Assembly: GCF_020283565.1 (NCBI RefSeq)
Contig: NC_060064.1
Location: 13,226,337 to 13,290,336, forward strand
Source: Trifolium pratense
Lineage: Eukaryota > Streptophyta > Magnoliopsida > Fabales > Fabaceae
DNA length: 64,000 bases
Reading direction: 5' to 3'
Each line of letters begins with the position of its first letter. The first letter of the stretch is position 1. The notes under the pieces were generated by a model, which was not told where the DNA came from, made no database searches, and saw only the letters and a program-made list of their open reading frames with translations. The translations under genes and the position numbers were made by a program. Below are positions 34,025 through 45,111 of the stretch, in pieces.

Positions 34025-34861
34025 TTGAGTTGGGGCCCTCAAAATTTTGAGGCCCGGTACCGTCGCATACCTCGCACATGTGTGCGAGACGCCTCTGGCA
34101 AGGACACCGTTCCCCCTAAAGTCCAACATATTTTGGCAAGTGCATTGTTTAGTAAAATTTTTAATGACATGAAAGTTAACTTTCAATTGACTACCAGACA
34201 GAAAATAACTTTTGGATGTTTGCAGGTAGCCCATGCTCAGAATTTTCTTCTAGCTATCTTAATCAAGGGATTAAGTCAACATATGTCCTCAGTTGAATAT
34301 CACACTATCCTCAAATACCGCCTGATGATTCTTCTATTTCCTGCTGATGAGGTATGCCTTATTTGTCGCAAGGCGTGTCTAGATAGATTTGTGGAGTATA
34401 CAGTTCGTTGTCGAGAGCTTCCAAGCTTCAAATACAGACATGACATTGTTTTTTTTTTTTTTTTTTATGTTTTTAAGCGCGCATGAGTATCTGTGAAGAA
34501 AGATGTACCTGTGAACTTCTTAACTGATCCACTAGAGGGGAGATCTACACTGATGCCAGCTGATATTTTGGTGTACGGATGGGTAGGAGGAAAACATACA
34601 TGTGTGGACTTGACTGGAGTATCCCCACTTGTGCGATTGACGGCTGAAGATTTTATTGTAGGACAGACGATCCTCAAAGCTGCTTCAAGCAAAGTAGCCA
34701 AACATAAGAGAGCGTGTTCTAACAATCAACATGCGTTTATACTATTTGCTTTTGACACGTTTGGTTTCCTAGCACCAGATGCTATGAATTTTTTGAAAAG
34801 AGTTCAAAGAGTCATGCATAACAATTTGGTGTCTCCTAGGTCTCTCGATATAGTATTTTAA
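34025..34861 (+). pseudogene. decayed retroelement ORF (zinc-binding motif region)
   Basis: The first frame includes PPKVQHILASALFSKIFNDM then HAQNFLLAI, EYHTILKYRLMILLFPADEV and a cysteine/histidine motif CLICRKACLDRF...C...KYRHD. After a T-run at about 34449-34466 the frame shifts, and the ORF continues with VPVNFLTDPLEGRSTLMPAD, GWVGGKHTCVDLTGVSPLV and a conserved C-terminus ending SPRSLDIVF. This protein is very common in legume genomes near reverse transcriptases. I recognise it as a multicopy, probably LINE-derived or host-associated, sequence but cannot name a function. The frameshift and lack of a proper start make it dead. Confidence 0.65.
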
Positions 34862-35743
34862 GATGATTGAATTTGTCATTCAAAAAAAGTTAACGACGCA
34901 GCTTGTTATCCGTTTACCTTCCATTCAAGTATAATTATCTTACGTTTTTCTTTTAAAAGAATCCTTTCTATTTTTTTTCAAAAAATATATTATTTAAAGT
35001 TACACAATCTTTTACTTATCTCTTTGCTATTTTTATTTTTTACGATTATCTATATTACGATTTTACTACAAATCCATTAATTAAAAATTTAGCACTACTG
35101 TTTTTCAAATGAAATTATCACTGTACCGTTAATGAATCGCATCCATGTGCACGCTGGAGCATAGCGCGTGCCATTTTCTCCATTGAAAGGAGACATTAAG
35201 AATCCAACGTCTATAAATCCTAAAAAGATCTGGGCCACCAACACGTCATTTCAAAATCCTAATCTATACACCTAATTTCTCATTAACCCCATTAATTAAT
35301 CAATTAATTAATCTACCACCCAAACCCATAAATACTTTTCTTAATATTATACTACTGTCCAAAAATAATTCGCGTAAAATGAACAACTATTTAAGAATCA
35401 ATATATCGTAAATTTAGTTTCGAACTTAAACATGCAACAAAATTAAAGTTGTTTGTCATCAATTGAATCCCACAAGACAAGAGCCAAACAATTAATATAT
35501 TTGTCTTCGGTCTTCACAATTGCGCGCCATAAATACCACGAATACGTACTTAAAAAAACACTTTCCCACAATTGCGCGCGATAAATACCACGAATACGGA
35601 CTTAAAAAAACACTTTTTCTTATTACATCCATTTAATTTTTAGTTAATTATAAATATTTATTGTTTTAATTATTTTTCCTACCTTACAAATAATAATTAT
35701 TTAATTTATTTTCCTTCAAAAAAAATGTTTAGTTTATTTATTT
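34862..35743 (+). promoter_or_regulatory. upstream region of UBC22 with a 52-bp tandem duplication
   Basis: Two copies of CACAATTGCGCGC(C/G) with ATAAATACCACGAATACG start at 35515 and 35567. A pyrimidine-rich CTCTCT stretch at about 35795-35850 marks the probable start of the UBC22 5' UTR. No clear TATA box. The rest is AT-rich with nothing recognised. Confidence 0.5.
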
Positions 35744-36746
35744 ATGTGCCCTCAAATTTTCCACCAATCAATCATTCATTCATTGAGAGATCGCGCTCTC
35801 GCTCTTTCTCTCTCTATCTCTCTCACTCCTCATTCTCTCTCTCTTCTTGCATTCACGAAACTTCTTCTCTTTGTGTGTGAAAAGGTGAATCTTCATCTAA
35901 GTTTTCTAGTTCAATCATCATTTCAATTTTCTAATTTTTCTTCATTTTCTGTGAAACTCTGTTGAATTAGACCAATTTGACTCTTTTTTCATTTATAATT
36001 TCAAAATTGGTGTTCAATTTCATTTTTCCGATTATACCCATGATTTTTCTTTTTAGTGCCGTGTTTTGTGAATTATGCTTTACCAATTTCATAGGTAATT
36101 TTCTTCTGGGGTGTAATTGATTTCTTTCTTTCCTGTTAGATTAAGAATATTGAGATTGTGGGGTTTCCATTTTACCCATTAGGGTTTTTCCCTTGTGATC
36201 GAGTATAAAAAAAGATGTTTTTTTTTTAATGTCTCTTTGCAATTTTGGGGTTAAAAATTGATTCTTTATTGTATATTGTTGTGTGTAAATTAAGGGTTTT
36301 GTTAGAAATGAGATAAATTCAGGTCAAGCTCTATGTGAGTTGATTTTCTTATATGTCTTTTTTTTGGTGATTTGTTTCATAGGGTTATAGTTCTAAAGGA
36401 GATTAGGTATTCAAATTTTTGAACTTTTTGTTTTTGGTTCAAGTGTCTGAAAATTGACTTTACTTTAGATGTCATTGATGATTTGTGTTTTGTATGTTTT
36501 TCTGTTTGAGATTCTTGATCTATCTTATGTTCCTTGTACTTAAGACTCGAGTATAGTTTCTTGTTTGGATTTTGTGATTTTGTAATGAAAATTTGATAAA
36601 ATGATATGAGCTGTACAAATTTCTTGTGGAGACATTTTGACTTAATTGCATGATTTGTTTTGTGCAGCAAATTTGTGGACTCTCTGAATTAGGCTACTCA
36701 CTCCTCGGTGACAGAACTAAACAGAAAGGGTTCCTTTGTGCTGCTG

Positions 36747-38284
36747 ATGGTAAGCATTTATTTGCTTAATATTCGTGATATTTTATAACCGGTGACGTGT
36801 CATTTGCCAATTTAATGTGAAATAGAATTGTCGTGTAGTTGTTCGATTCTGTTTTGGTTGAGTAACGGAATGTTCTGACATTGTAGTTATGGTGCTTTTG
36901 TTTTAGGCCACTAATGAAAATCTTCCGCCTAACGTAATAAAGCAACTTGCAAAGGAGTTGAAAAATCTTGATGAAACGCCTCCTGAGGGCATTAAAGTTG
37001 TCGTGGATGATGATGATTTCTCAACGATACATGCTGACATTGATGGGCCAGGCAAGTAACTTCATTTTTTTTAATGTAACGTTCGACATTATGTATAGAG
37101 CTCAAGCTGAAATTTTGTCGTGTTATGTGTTTTTGCAGCTGGGACTCCTTATGAGAATGGAGTTTTCCGCATGAAATTGATACTGTCCCGTGATTTTCCT
37201 CATTCTCCTCCTAAAGGTGTGTTAAAATAGAACAATATTAGTAATTTTCCATTGAAATTTTGAATTGTTGTTTTTGTTGAACTGCTTCATGTGATGGAAT
37301 TTATTATTTATTCATCCCGAAAACAATGTTTGCCTTGCGGGTCCTGAATTTCTCTACTGTTTTGCATGCTGTTAACTAACTGTGATGCAATTTAATTTAA
37401 TGTTTAGGATATTTCATGACCAAGATTTTCCATCCAAATATTTCAAGCAATGGAGAGATTTGTGTCAACACACTTAAAAAGGATTGGAATCCTAGCCTTG
37501 GGCTACGACATGTCCTTACCGTAAGTCTTTCTAGACATTCTTGATTTATTGAATCAACATTGAACATTAATGTTGTAGGATTTTATTGCAAGTTCTTGTT
37601 GACTGGACTTTGTATTTAAATCAACATTGATTCACATAATCCACAGGTTGTTAGGTGTCTATTGATTGAACCGTTTCCAGAATCGGCTCTAAATGAGCAG
37701 GCTGGTAAACTACTGCTTGAAGATTATGAGCAGTATGCTAGACATGCCAGGTGAGTTAAGCCAATGGTGCTGCTCCTGTCGATTTATTTCTTGTATAGTT
37801 TGATCCGTGGTTTTGAAAAAATTTCTTTAGTTAAACTAGTTTAATGCATGTCTTTTACTTATCTGATTCGTAAGATGTTCCAATTGTGTGCTTGTAATTG
37901 AGGAGCTTTAACTGGGTGATATGCAGGCTTTACACCGGAATACATGCAAAACCGAAGCCCAAATTCAAAAGTGGAGCTATAACCGAATCAACTACTGCTC
38001 TGAATGTTGATCAGACAAACACCTCGGTGCTTAATGCTGACAGCAAAACTGTGCCATCAAATGCTGCTCTACCACCATTGTTGATGCCCTCAACCACTGC
38101 AGCAAGAGGAGCTAGTCAGGATCAGGCAATGGGTGTTCTGACCGAGTCATCTGTTAATTGTTCTACTGCTTCTGCAGTAGCTTCTGCTGCTCCTGCACCA
38201 CAAAAGAAGGATATTCGAACTGCTAAAGCTCAGGCAGACAAGAAGAAGTTAGATGCTAGAAAGAAAAGTTTGAAAAGATTGTGA
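36747..38284 (+). CDS. UBC22: ubiquitin-conjugating enzyme E2 22 (UBE2S type)
   Basis: E2 enzyme of the UBE2S/UBC22 family, which in animals extends K11-linked chains with the anaphase-promoting complex. Coding exons: 36747-36749 (ATG only), 36907-37051, 37139-37216, 37408-37520, 37647-37750 and 37927-38284, giving 801 nt and 266 residues. The protein starts [20 protein letters not shown]. The UBC fold runs to about residue 155, with HPN and the active-site cysteine in [17 protein letters not shown] serine/alanine-rich linker and a lysine-rich tail ([13 protein letters not shown]) follow. A 5' UTR exon begins near 35750; its intron probably runs from 35886 to 36667. The intron after 37051 has a GC donor (AG|GCAAGT), and only that donor restores PAGTPYENG. 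No lesions. Confidence 0.95.
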
Positions 38285-40620
38285 TGAAGTTGTTCAAAAT
38301 CAAACTTTTTTGTTATTTGTGTCTTAGTTTTTGCAATTTGATAGAAAGAAAAAGAGAGGGAGGTGGCAGGGAAATGAGTTCAAAATTTGGTTTATGATGT
38401 GTTGTAATTTTCAATGGGAAGAAATGGGTGAAATTGAACTTTGTGTACTATTGATCTTTTTGTGAAAGAAGACTCACCCTTTATTTTTATTATTGTTTTT
38501 TATTTCTCAATTTGATCTCTATAATCCATGATCTTAGTGTCATTTACTATTTGATTACTTAGCCACTAATTTTACTCAAACCCCTCAAACTATTATTCCA
38601 TCACATTCATTGGAAACTTGATAAGTCCACCTTGTACTTTTCCTCATAGGACATGTTATCATGCTTAGAATGACACTTCAATTACTTGGGTTGTATATTT
38701 CTCTGTCCTTGTAAAGGTTAGATGATACATCAATCACTTAAGGGGATTACTTAGGAGTATTTTTCTTCATGATACCAATAACTTGGGGGTATTTGTATTT
38801 TCCTCAGTACTAGTAGTGGTTAGATGATACTACATCAATCAGTTAGAGTGAGTGTATAGACTACACTACACCTCAAGCTCATACGGTGGTTAGGCAGTTC
38901 CTCAAAATCTAAACTTGAAGGTTATATTTCATTCACCATAATTAAAGTTGTTGGTTTGTTGGCATACATGGGAATACATCATATGTATACATGTGGATTA
39001 CATCATACATGAAAACATTTATCCATTCCCCCCACACATGCCACATTTTGCTATACATTCTCCCTTCGTCTTTTTAAGTGTCGCTTTTGACTACACAAAT
39101 CAGTATACAATCCAATTTACTTGCATATAAAATATACAATCCACGGCCACTTCCTTAAGAGTCAAGTTTTTTAACAATTGAACCAAGTCATTGTTGGCCG
39201 TATTTGATTCTTAATCAAATGAATTTGATGAATGATGGACGAATCACAAGAATTGGATAAACTTGATTTCTTAAAACCGTTCTAATCCAATTCAAATTGC
39301 CAATCCCTTTTATGATTCCGAAATTTTGATCTATTTAAGGGGTCAACCTCTTCAAATAAATGTTTTAAAAAATCAATTTTAACTCAATTTTGTCTCTTAA
39401 CAATTTTAAAAAATCAGTTATAATTCCAGTACTTCAAAAAATAAATTTGATTTTTTATTTATTATATTTTAAGAGTATTTTAGGAAGTTCATAGTGTTTG
39501 TGGAGGGAGATGTATAAGTCAGGGAGTATGAGGTGAAATTTGCAAATTGTTCTTGCCACTTGGCCGATTTCATCGAACCACAAAAAACCTCACTATGGCT
39601 CTGGCGAACCATCATCATTAGAGAGCTGTAATGAGACTCACTGCGGAAGTCGAGTTAGATGACTGTGTCCTGTTGCGTTCATGGGCGAAGACAGGACTGC
39701 TATTGGTAGACTAACGAAGTCACAAAGGCTTAATTGGAATCAGTTAGCTGGAGACTCTGTGACGGCTCACTAGTTGGTGAGAACGCTGACTACAACTTCT
39801 CGCAATATAATTCACTAAAATTAGTTGATGAAAAATAAACGATAACAAATTTAAAGTATTTGATAAAATTAACGGTTGAATTAGTTTATAAATATAAAAT
39901 AATATAAAGTATTAGTATAAGTTAGTAAGAACAAGCCACATGAAGTAACATAAAAAAAATACTATAAAATAAAATGACACAAAATGCTTTAAATTTGTTT
40001 CAATTAAGATAATAGTGAAAATTTTGATATAGAAAATGATAAGTTATAAGCTACTTCAAGTAGCTTATCAAAAAACATTATAAGTTGATAAGATAAGTAA
40101 TAAACTTGTGAGAAAATGACGGTTATCAAACAAATCTTTTTAATCATACTAGCTGAAATGCTAAGTTATAATTTATAAGTTAGCTTATTGTGGTTGTCAA
40201 TCAAGCCTATACTAGCAAGCAGTGGATTTCTCACCATGACTATAATGTCCACTGGCATGAAAAAGAAGAGTAATAGTAATAATAAAAGGACCAAAATAAA
40301 GAAAGAAAGAAAATCTCACTAATTAAGCTAAAAATGAAAAAGAAGATTCCAAAAGTAATAATGTTACAGTTAAAATGGCCCAACCTTGCACTCAAGGATT
40401 CCTTATGTTTATATACTGTTGTCCTCCAACAAGGCAACAACACCAATATTCTGGATTTGAAGCTGGCCACATCCAACGTGTCTGCTGAGTTGTCTGAATT
40501 GGATTACCTATGTGGCCAGAAAACATAGCATTCCACATCTTAAACTCACACACCAACCATAATTCCACACTTCTCTTGTTGCTTTACTTGTGCTAAAACA
40601 TGTCTTATACTTTCCCTTGT
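38285..40620. other. UBC22 3' UTR and intergenic
   Basis: The first about 200 bases are 3' UTR. The remainder has a dispersed repeat (39467-39673) and MITE-like AAGTAGCTTAT inverted wording at 40030-40206. No gene recognised. Confidence 0.5.
39467..39673. repeat. 207-bp dispersed direct repeat, copy 1
   Basis: TTAAGAGTATTTTAGGAA through GTCGAGTTAGATGACTGTG recurs at about 51176-51372 with a handful of substitutions and small indels. Confidence 0.88.
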
Positions 40621-40623
40621 CTT

Positions 40624-40632
40624 TATATAAAG
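40624..40632 (+). promoter_or_regulatory. TATA box of the small peptide gene
   Basis: TATATAAAG lies about 115 bases before the 40741 ATG. A plausible leader (ACTCAAACATCTCAACAATC) lies between them. Confidence 0.6.
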
Positions 40633-40740
40633 AGCATTGAGTCTCTTCCTAAGCTACTCAAACATCTCAACAATCATACATTAATTACTATATCTTAAAT
40701 ATTCTTCTCTGCTAGAAACAATATTTTGCTCTTAAAAAAA

Positions 40741-40887
40741 ATGTCATTTGTTTCCAGAGTTGTTGTTTCATGGAGCAAGAAGAATGAAAATGATGAAGGT
40801 GCTGTTTGTTATGACTATCCTCTTGCAGTTTGCAATGAAGGAGACGACGATGACGATGGTGGCTATGATTATGCTCCAGCAGCATAA
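40741..40887 (+). CDS. small acidic peptide gene, 48 codons
   Basis: A complete ORF, MSFVSRVVVSWSKKNENDEG onward, ends YDYAPAA. It has a basic, hydrophobic N-terminal third (VSRVVVSWSKK) and an acidic stretch EGDDDDDGG before the aromatic end. A well-placed TATA box and leader lie upstream, and the wording stays in frame through the acidic codons. I do not recognise a characterised family, though small proteins with this kind of end are familiar from legumes. No signal peptide or membrane span is evident. Unit D at 46921-46938 keeps only the last codons (YVPAA and stop) of a paralogue. The function is unknown; the call rests on ORF quality and promoter context. Confidence 0.6.
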   Translation: MSFVSRVVVSWSKKNENDEGAVCYDYPLAVCNEGDDDDDGGYDYAPAA

Positions 40888-41349
40888 ACTAACCATCTGT
40901 CAGATTGAGTTTGGTTACTACTTCAACTAGCTAGTATCAATGACAATTACTACTAGCTAGTCTACTACACTTAACTAGTTAATGACTCACTTCTTTTTGG
41001 TTGTAACAATATTAGTGCTAATTGAAAAAAGTCAAAAAACATTAGGATATCTGCTATACTCTACCAATTTGTCATCATATGATCCTTTTATGTATGATGT
41101 AGTCTTACTTATATATATTGAGCAGCTTTGTGTTATGCAGAATGTTTCAAGTGAGAGGAATTCTTATAATGAGAGATGGGAGGATTAAATGCTATCCATA
41201 TGATTAAAATGAACAATTCTGATGGTTTTACGATTAAAAACCTCACATGACTTCAACTTTTTCTCATCCACGTGCATCTTTCTCTTTCCTCTATCTTTCT
41301 ATTCACACTAAAGAACCGTAACTCAACTTGACGGCTATAGCTGTTCAGG

Positions 41350-42229
41350 GGTGGCATTTAGGGTGCACAAATTTAACAATTTGTATGCACAACTTTATAA
41401 ATTAAGTTTTGGCCATCAGATCAAATAAGGAACACCATTTTACTGTAGTCTATCAACACTAGATTGTTTCTCACACCCAAATAAAATCTAACCCCATTCT
41501 CTATGACCATCTCCCTCCTCACCATCACTGCAGCAAACTCGGTGCAAAAATTCATCCACCGCCGGATAAATCACTCTAAAGAACCAAAGCAACAACACAT
41601 CCCTTCCATGCCATATGGTAAAGAACAAAGGGGCAATTACTGTTGATGCATTTTTCTAGAGAAATGAACAAATTGACGACAACCATTGTTAACTTAAATA
41701 CTATAATGAATATAAAATTTGCAGCAGAATTGAAACATGTTGAATGTTAAAAATATTCAGATCTTAGAGAATCTGAATCCAAATATGGATCTCGAAAACG
41801 AAAATGTCGACTAGATTTTAGATCTGATTTCGATGGCCGAAAAATTGACGGTGGAGTCTTCCAATCTACCATTCCTCTGTCTAAAATCACAGTTAATTGA
41901 GTCGATCTCAATAGATTCATTGTTATGATAAATGTTTTATTTTTTATTTGATTTGATTCTTAATTTTGAAGACAATTCAATTTCTGTTATTCAAATTATA
42001 TTGGGTTTTACATGATTGGGTGATGGGGATCATACATAGTGATGAAAATTGATCTGAAGTTTCTTCCATGGACAGAGGAAGGAGCAATGGGGTGAGGCCG
42101 TGAGGGGGAAGGAGATGGAAGGAATTTCAATCTACTGTGGGAGGAGCATGATAAGGTTTAATGGGACTGAGAAATCCAGCTCTTGATTTAGGTGCACAAA
42201 TTTTAAACTTGTGCATGCTAAATGCCACC
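41350..42229. mobile_element. 880-bp MULE-type MITE
   Basis: Terminal inverted repeats GGTGGCATTTAG and CTAAATGCCACC continue through GTGCACAAATTT-like text. A perfect 9-bp CTGTTCAGG duplication lies at 41341-41349 and 42230-42238. There is no ORF of note inside. Unit D lacks it. Confidence 0.9.
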
Positions 42230-42448
42230 CTGTTCAGGCAATGGTTCTTGTGACATGAGTCGCCACCGGTGATAGTTTTTGCAGTGTCAGTCGTCGATGT
42301 AGATAGTAGATACAAAGAAAGTCGTTGAAGATATCGTGTTCTAGTTGGTTAAATATCGTTTCTCGAAATAATGATATTTATCAAATAAGACAAAAAAAAA
42401 GTAATTGATGTAAAATAAAGTATTGAGATATAGTAGTCGGTTGTTCTG

Positions 42449-42569
42449 AACCCACTTGGGTTGGTGCATTGGTATTGGCTTGGGATCTGGGAGTGTGCTC
42501 CTCTTGAGGTCTGAGGTTCGATTCTCTTTGGCGCCAATTTGGGTGGGCTAATTTAGCTTCTTCAAAAAA
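42449..42569 (+). mobile_element. tRNA-derived SINE with 17-bp target duplication
   Basis: About 121 bp beginning AACCCACTTGGGTTGGTG. A box B-like GAGGTTCGATTC lies near 42513-42524 and a short A tail ends it. AGTAGTCGGTTGTTCTG is repeated at 42432-42448 and 42570-42586. Confidence 0.88.
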
Positions 42570-42605
42570 AGTAGTCGGTTGTTCTGGTTACTAGTTAGTT
42601 AGTCT

Positions 42606-43134
42606 CAGGGTTGTCAGAACCGGACCGGTCATCGAACCGGCGAGCTCATCGGTTCAAGATTCAATTGGTCGGACCGGGTTCAATCGGGGTCGAACCGTTT
42701 TTAATTAAATATATATTTTAATTAATATATAAATAAAAATATATGAATAATTGCTCAATATTTCATAATTTCACACATTAAAAAGATAAAATATCACAAG
42801 TCAAAATAAAATAAAATTTCTAATTCAAACCAAATGAAAAATAGATGAAAAACAAAAATCTTTCATATTCCTAAGACGTCGTTGTTTTGTTGCATATTTT
42901 TTTTTTTTAAAAAAAAAAGTTAAAACGATGTCGTTTTGCCATATTTTTTTTAAAAAAAATAAAAAATCTACAAAACCGCTTGAACCGCCTGGCCGGTTCA
43001 CCGGTTCGTCCCGGTTTGACCTCGGTTCACGCGGTTTTTTGCCGGTCGGTTTCCTATCCGTTTTTTGCTCAAAACCGAACCGTTTTCATAACCGGTTCAC
43101 GGTCCGACCGGCCGGTCCGGTTTTGATAACCTTG
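42606..43134. mobile_element. 529-bp hAT-type MITE rich in CCGG
   Basis: Terminal inverted repeats CAGGGTTGTCAGAACCGG and CCGGTTTTGATAACCTTG, with a perfect 8-bp GTTAGTCT duplication (42598-42605 and 43135-43142). CA...TG ends and the 8-bp duplication are hAT features. Many ACCGGTTCA-type motifs make it locally GC-rich. It lies 19 bp from the SINE target duplication. Confidence 0.92.
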
Positions 43135-43263
43135 GTTAGTCTAGTTAGTTGGCATATAAATAGGCTTTGTTATAGCGATTTGTATCTAACATTCTCATTA
43201 TTGTAATTCTATTCATCATTATTGTTAAGAAGTCCCACATCGGTTTATTTGGAACAAGATTCT

Positions 43264-43335
43264 TGCTCCTTCAAATACTTCTTGTATTGAAGGAAGCTTA
43301 ATAAATTTGCTGATTCAAAAAACAAAAAAAAAAAA
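43264..43335 (+). mobile_element. 72-bp extremely 5'-truncated LINE end
   Basis: TGCTCCTTCAAATACTTC to an A-rich tail, framed by a perfect 17-bp duplication ATTTGGAACAAGATTCT (43247-43263 and 43336-43352). Confidence 0.85.
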
Positions 43336-43500
43336 ATTTGGAACAAGATTCTGAATTTAAGTTAGCCAAGACAACAATAAGAGGACATTCTGCTGTACCA
43401 AGCAGTAGAGGAGAATATGCTTCTGCAGAACAGTTCACATAATAAGTGTACACCATGAGGATTCAATAATCATTACTAGAACTGAACTGGAGAGTTCACA

Positions 43501-44519
43501 CAGTTCACACGATAAGCTTATGCTTTAAGCAACAACAGTGCACAACAAACGGCTTCGACAATCAGTACTAGAATTTGATGATGATGATGATATATATGTC
43601 TGTTAAAAGAAGTGTACCACAGCTTGTATACGCCGCAGATTTTTCTCCAAGTTCTGACCCCAACAATGCAGGAAACCAACACCAAGATACCAGCAATGAG
43701 TGATCCATCCTGCATCTCCGAATACTAAAGTACTTATACTACAAAATCAACAATTACAATTAGACAAACTTTAAAGGAGATGATGTTCCTGCATAAAATT
43801 AAGTAACAGTGGAAGGATACCACAATAATAGAACATTCCAACAAATTTATGGAGCCTCACCACAAGCACCTGTTAATACAACCATACAAGCAATGCAATC
43901 ACCCTCAAATTCCAAAAAATAAATAAAAGGTTACCGTGTTGAAATTCTAAAGAAATGCACCTACGATTTGATTTGTCATGTTAAACATTAGTAATATCCA
44001 AAATTATTTATAAATGAAAAACGGTTTCAAAAAACGCAAAAAAATACACTGGATTTCGAGTGCATGCAATACCAAGCTAAACTGATACCTCAATCCACTC
44101 CTAGATCTGGAACAAAGCATGCTGTCGACAACAACACCAACGGAAATACCTCAAAACGTTCCAAAAAGAAAGAAACCGTTTCATCATTATCCTCAAGAAC
44201 CACTGTTTTCGTATTCTTCGCTGAAGACTCTTGTTTGAGTCTTCTCCTCTAGTCAATTTCACATCTTCCTCCATCTCATCATTATCCTCGTCGGAACCAC
44301 GACCGGCAGAAATGGTTGCTATCTTCATGGAACGTTTGAGTCATTTCGTGGAGGCAGGTTTCAGATCGCTGAAAGTCGCACAGCTGATTGAAGATCAAGC
44401 TAACTTGGAATTGCAGGCCCTCAGCATTCAGCAGTTAGAGTTTATCTTTCTTATTACTCTGTTCCAATTTATAAGGATTTGTTTTCGGTTTTCTAAATTA
44501 TAAGAAAAAAAATAACAAA
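43501..44519. other. no gene recognised
   Basis: Short open stretches on both strands (for example a lysine-rich KRSKKKE wording near 44150-44180) have no family resemblance. A (GAT)n-like run is at 43577-43592. Confidence 0.4.
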
Positions 44520-44770
44520 TAACACATGCCAAAAGAGAAGAATCAAATGCATTGAGCTGCTGCAACAAATTAAAAACCAGTTCATCTCCATCATGAATAT
44601 TCTGCATCGCTGAAACTATTATAGGATTAAAATTGCACATGCTCCATATATTCATACAGTTTAGGACAACTGAAAAACAAATGGTAGCTGACCTCTACAT
44701 TATTGTTGCAGAGTGCACATGTAGTTATGCAATTCACACCCTTCAGTTGTAGATTACTGCGAGTCTGAAT
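44520..44770 (-). pseudogene. LINE zinc-binding (zf-RVT) remnant
   Basis: With frameshifts allowed, the minus strand reads like LQLKGVNCI, CTLCNNNVE and HLFFSCPKLYEYM, the C-terminal zinc-binding region of plant LINE ORF2. Confidence 0.55.
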
Positions 44771-45111
44771 ACTACTTGTTCTTATTTATGCAATCAAAAT
44801 TAATAGTTATTCAGTTAATTTCATGTTTAATCGTTATTTGGCCAGTATCGAACTGATTTCAAGGAATAATTCACTATTGACCCTAGGTTTTATTACTAGA
44901 TCTAAATTAATTGTTTGGCCCCTTAACTTCGGTGATCATGCTCAATCAACACTCTGACTCCTCCTAAGACTTCAATCAGATTCGGTCCAATGACCGTTCC
45001 ATACGATGTTCCAAGTTCAACCTTATCTCCCACTCACTAATTCACTCAATTCGACAGGGTATTCACTCCATCAACATGCAAATGCTATTTTACCATAAGC
45101 TTGTACGTGCC

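Larger units (their letters stand above)
40865..43500 (+). repeat. local duplication unit C
   Basis: Blocks at 40865-41340, 42240-42360 and 43375-43500 match, in order, 46920-47280, 47290-47410 and 48690-48800 (for example GCAGCTTTGTGTTATGCAGA, TTCTAGTTGGTTAAATATC and TACCAAGCAGTAGAGGAGAA). The gaps are filled by independent insertions in each unit. Confidence 0.85.

Noticed and set aside
35515..35580. E2F sites in the UBC22 promoter
   Set aside because: TTGCGCGC does not fit the TTTSSCGC consensus on either strand.
36377..36670. 97-codon minus-strand ORF
   Set aside because: Lies in the UBC22 leader intron and is AT-rich with no family resemblance.
36968..37174. 68-codon plus-strand ORF beginning inside UBC22 exon 3
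   Set aside because: Out of frame with the E2 protein and crossing an intron.
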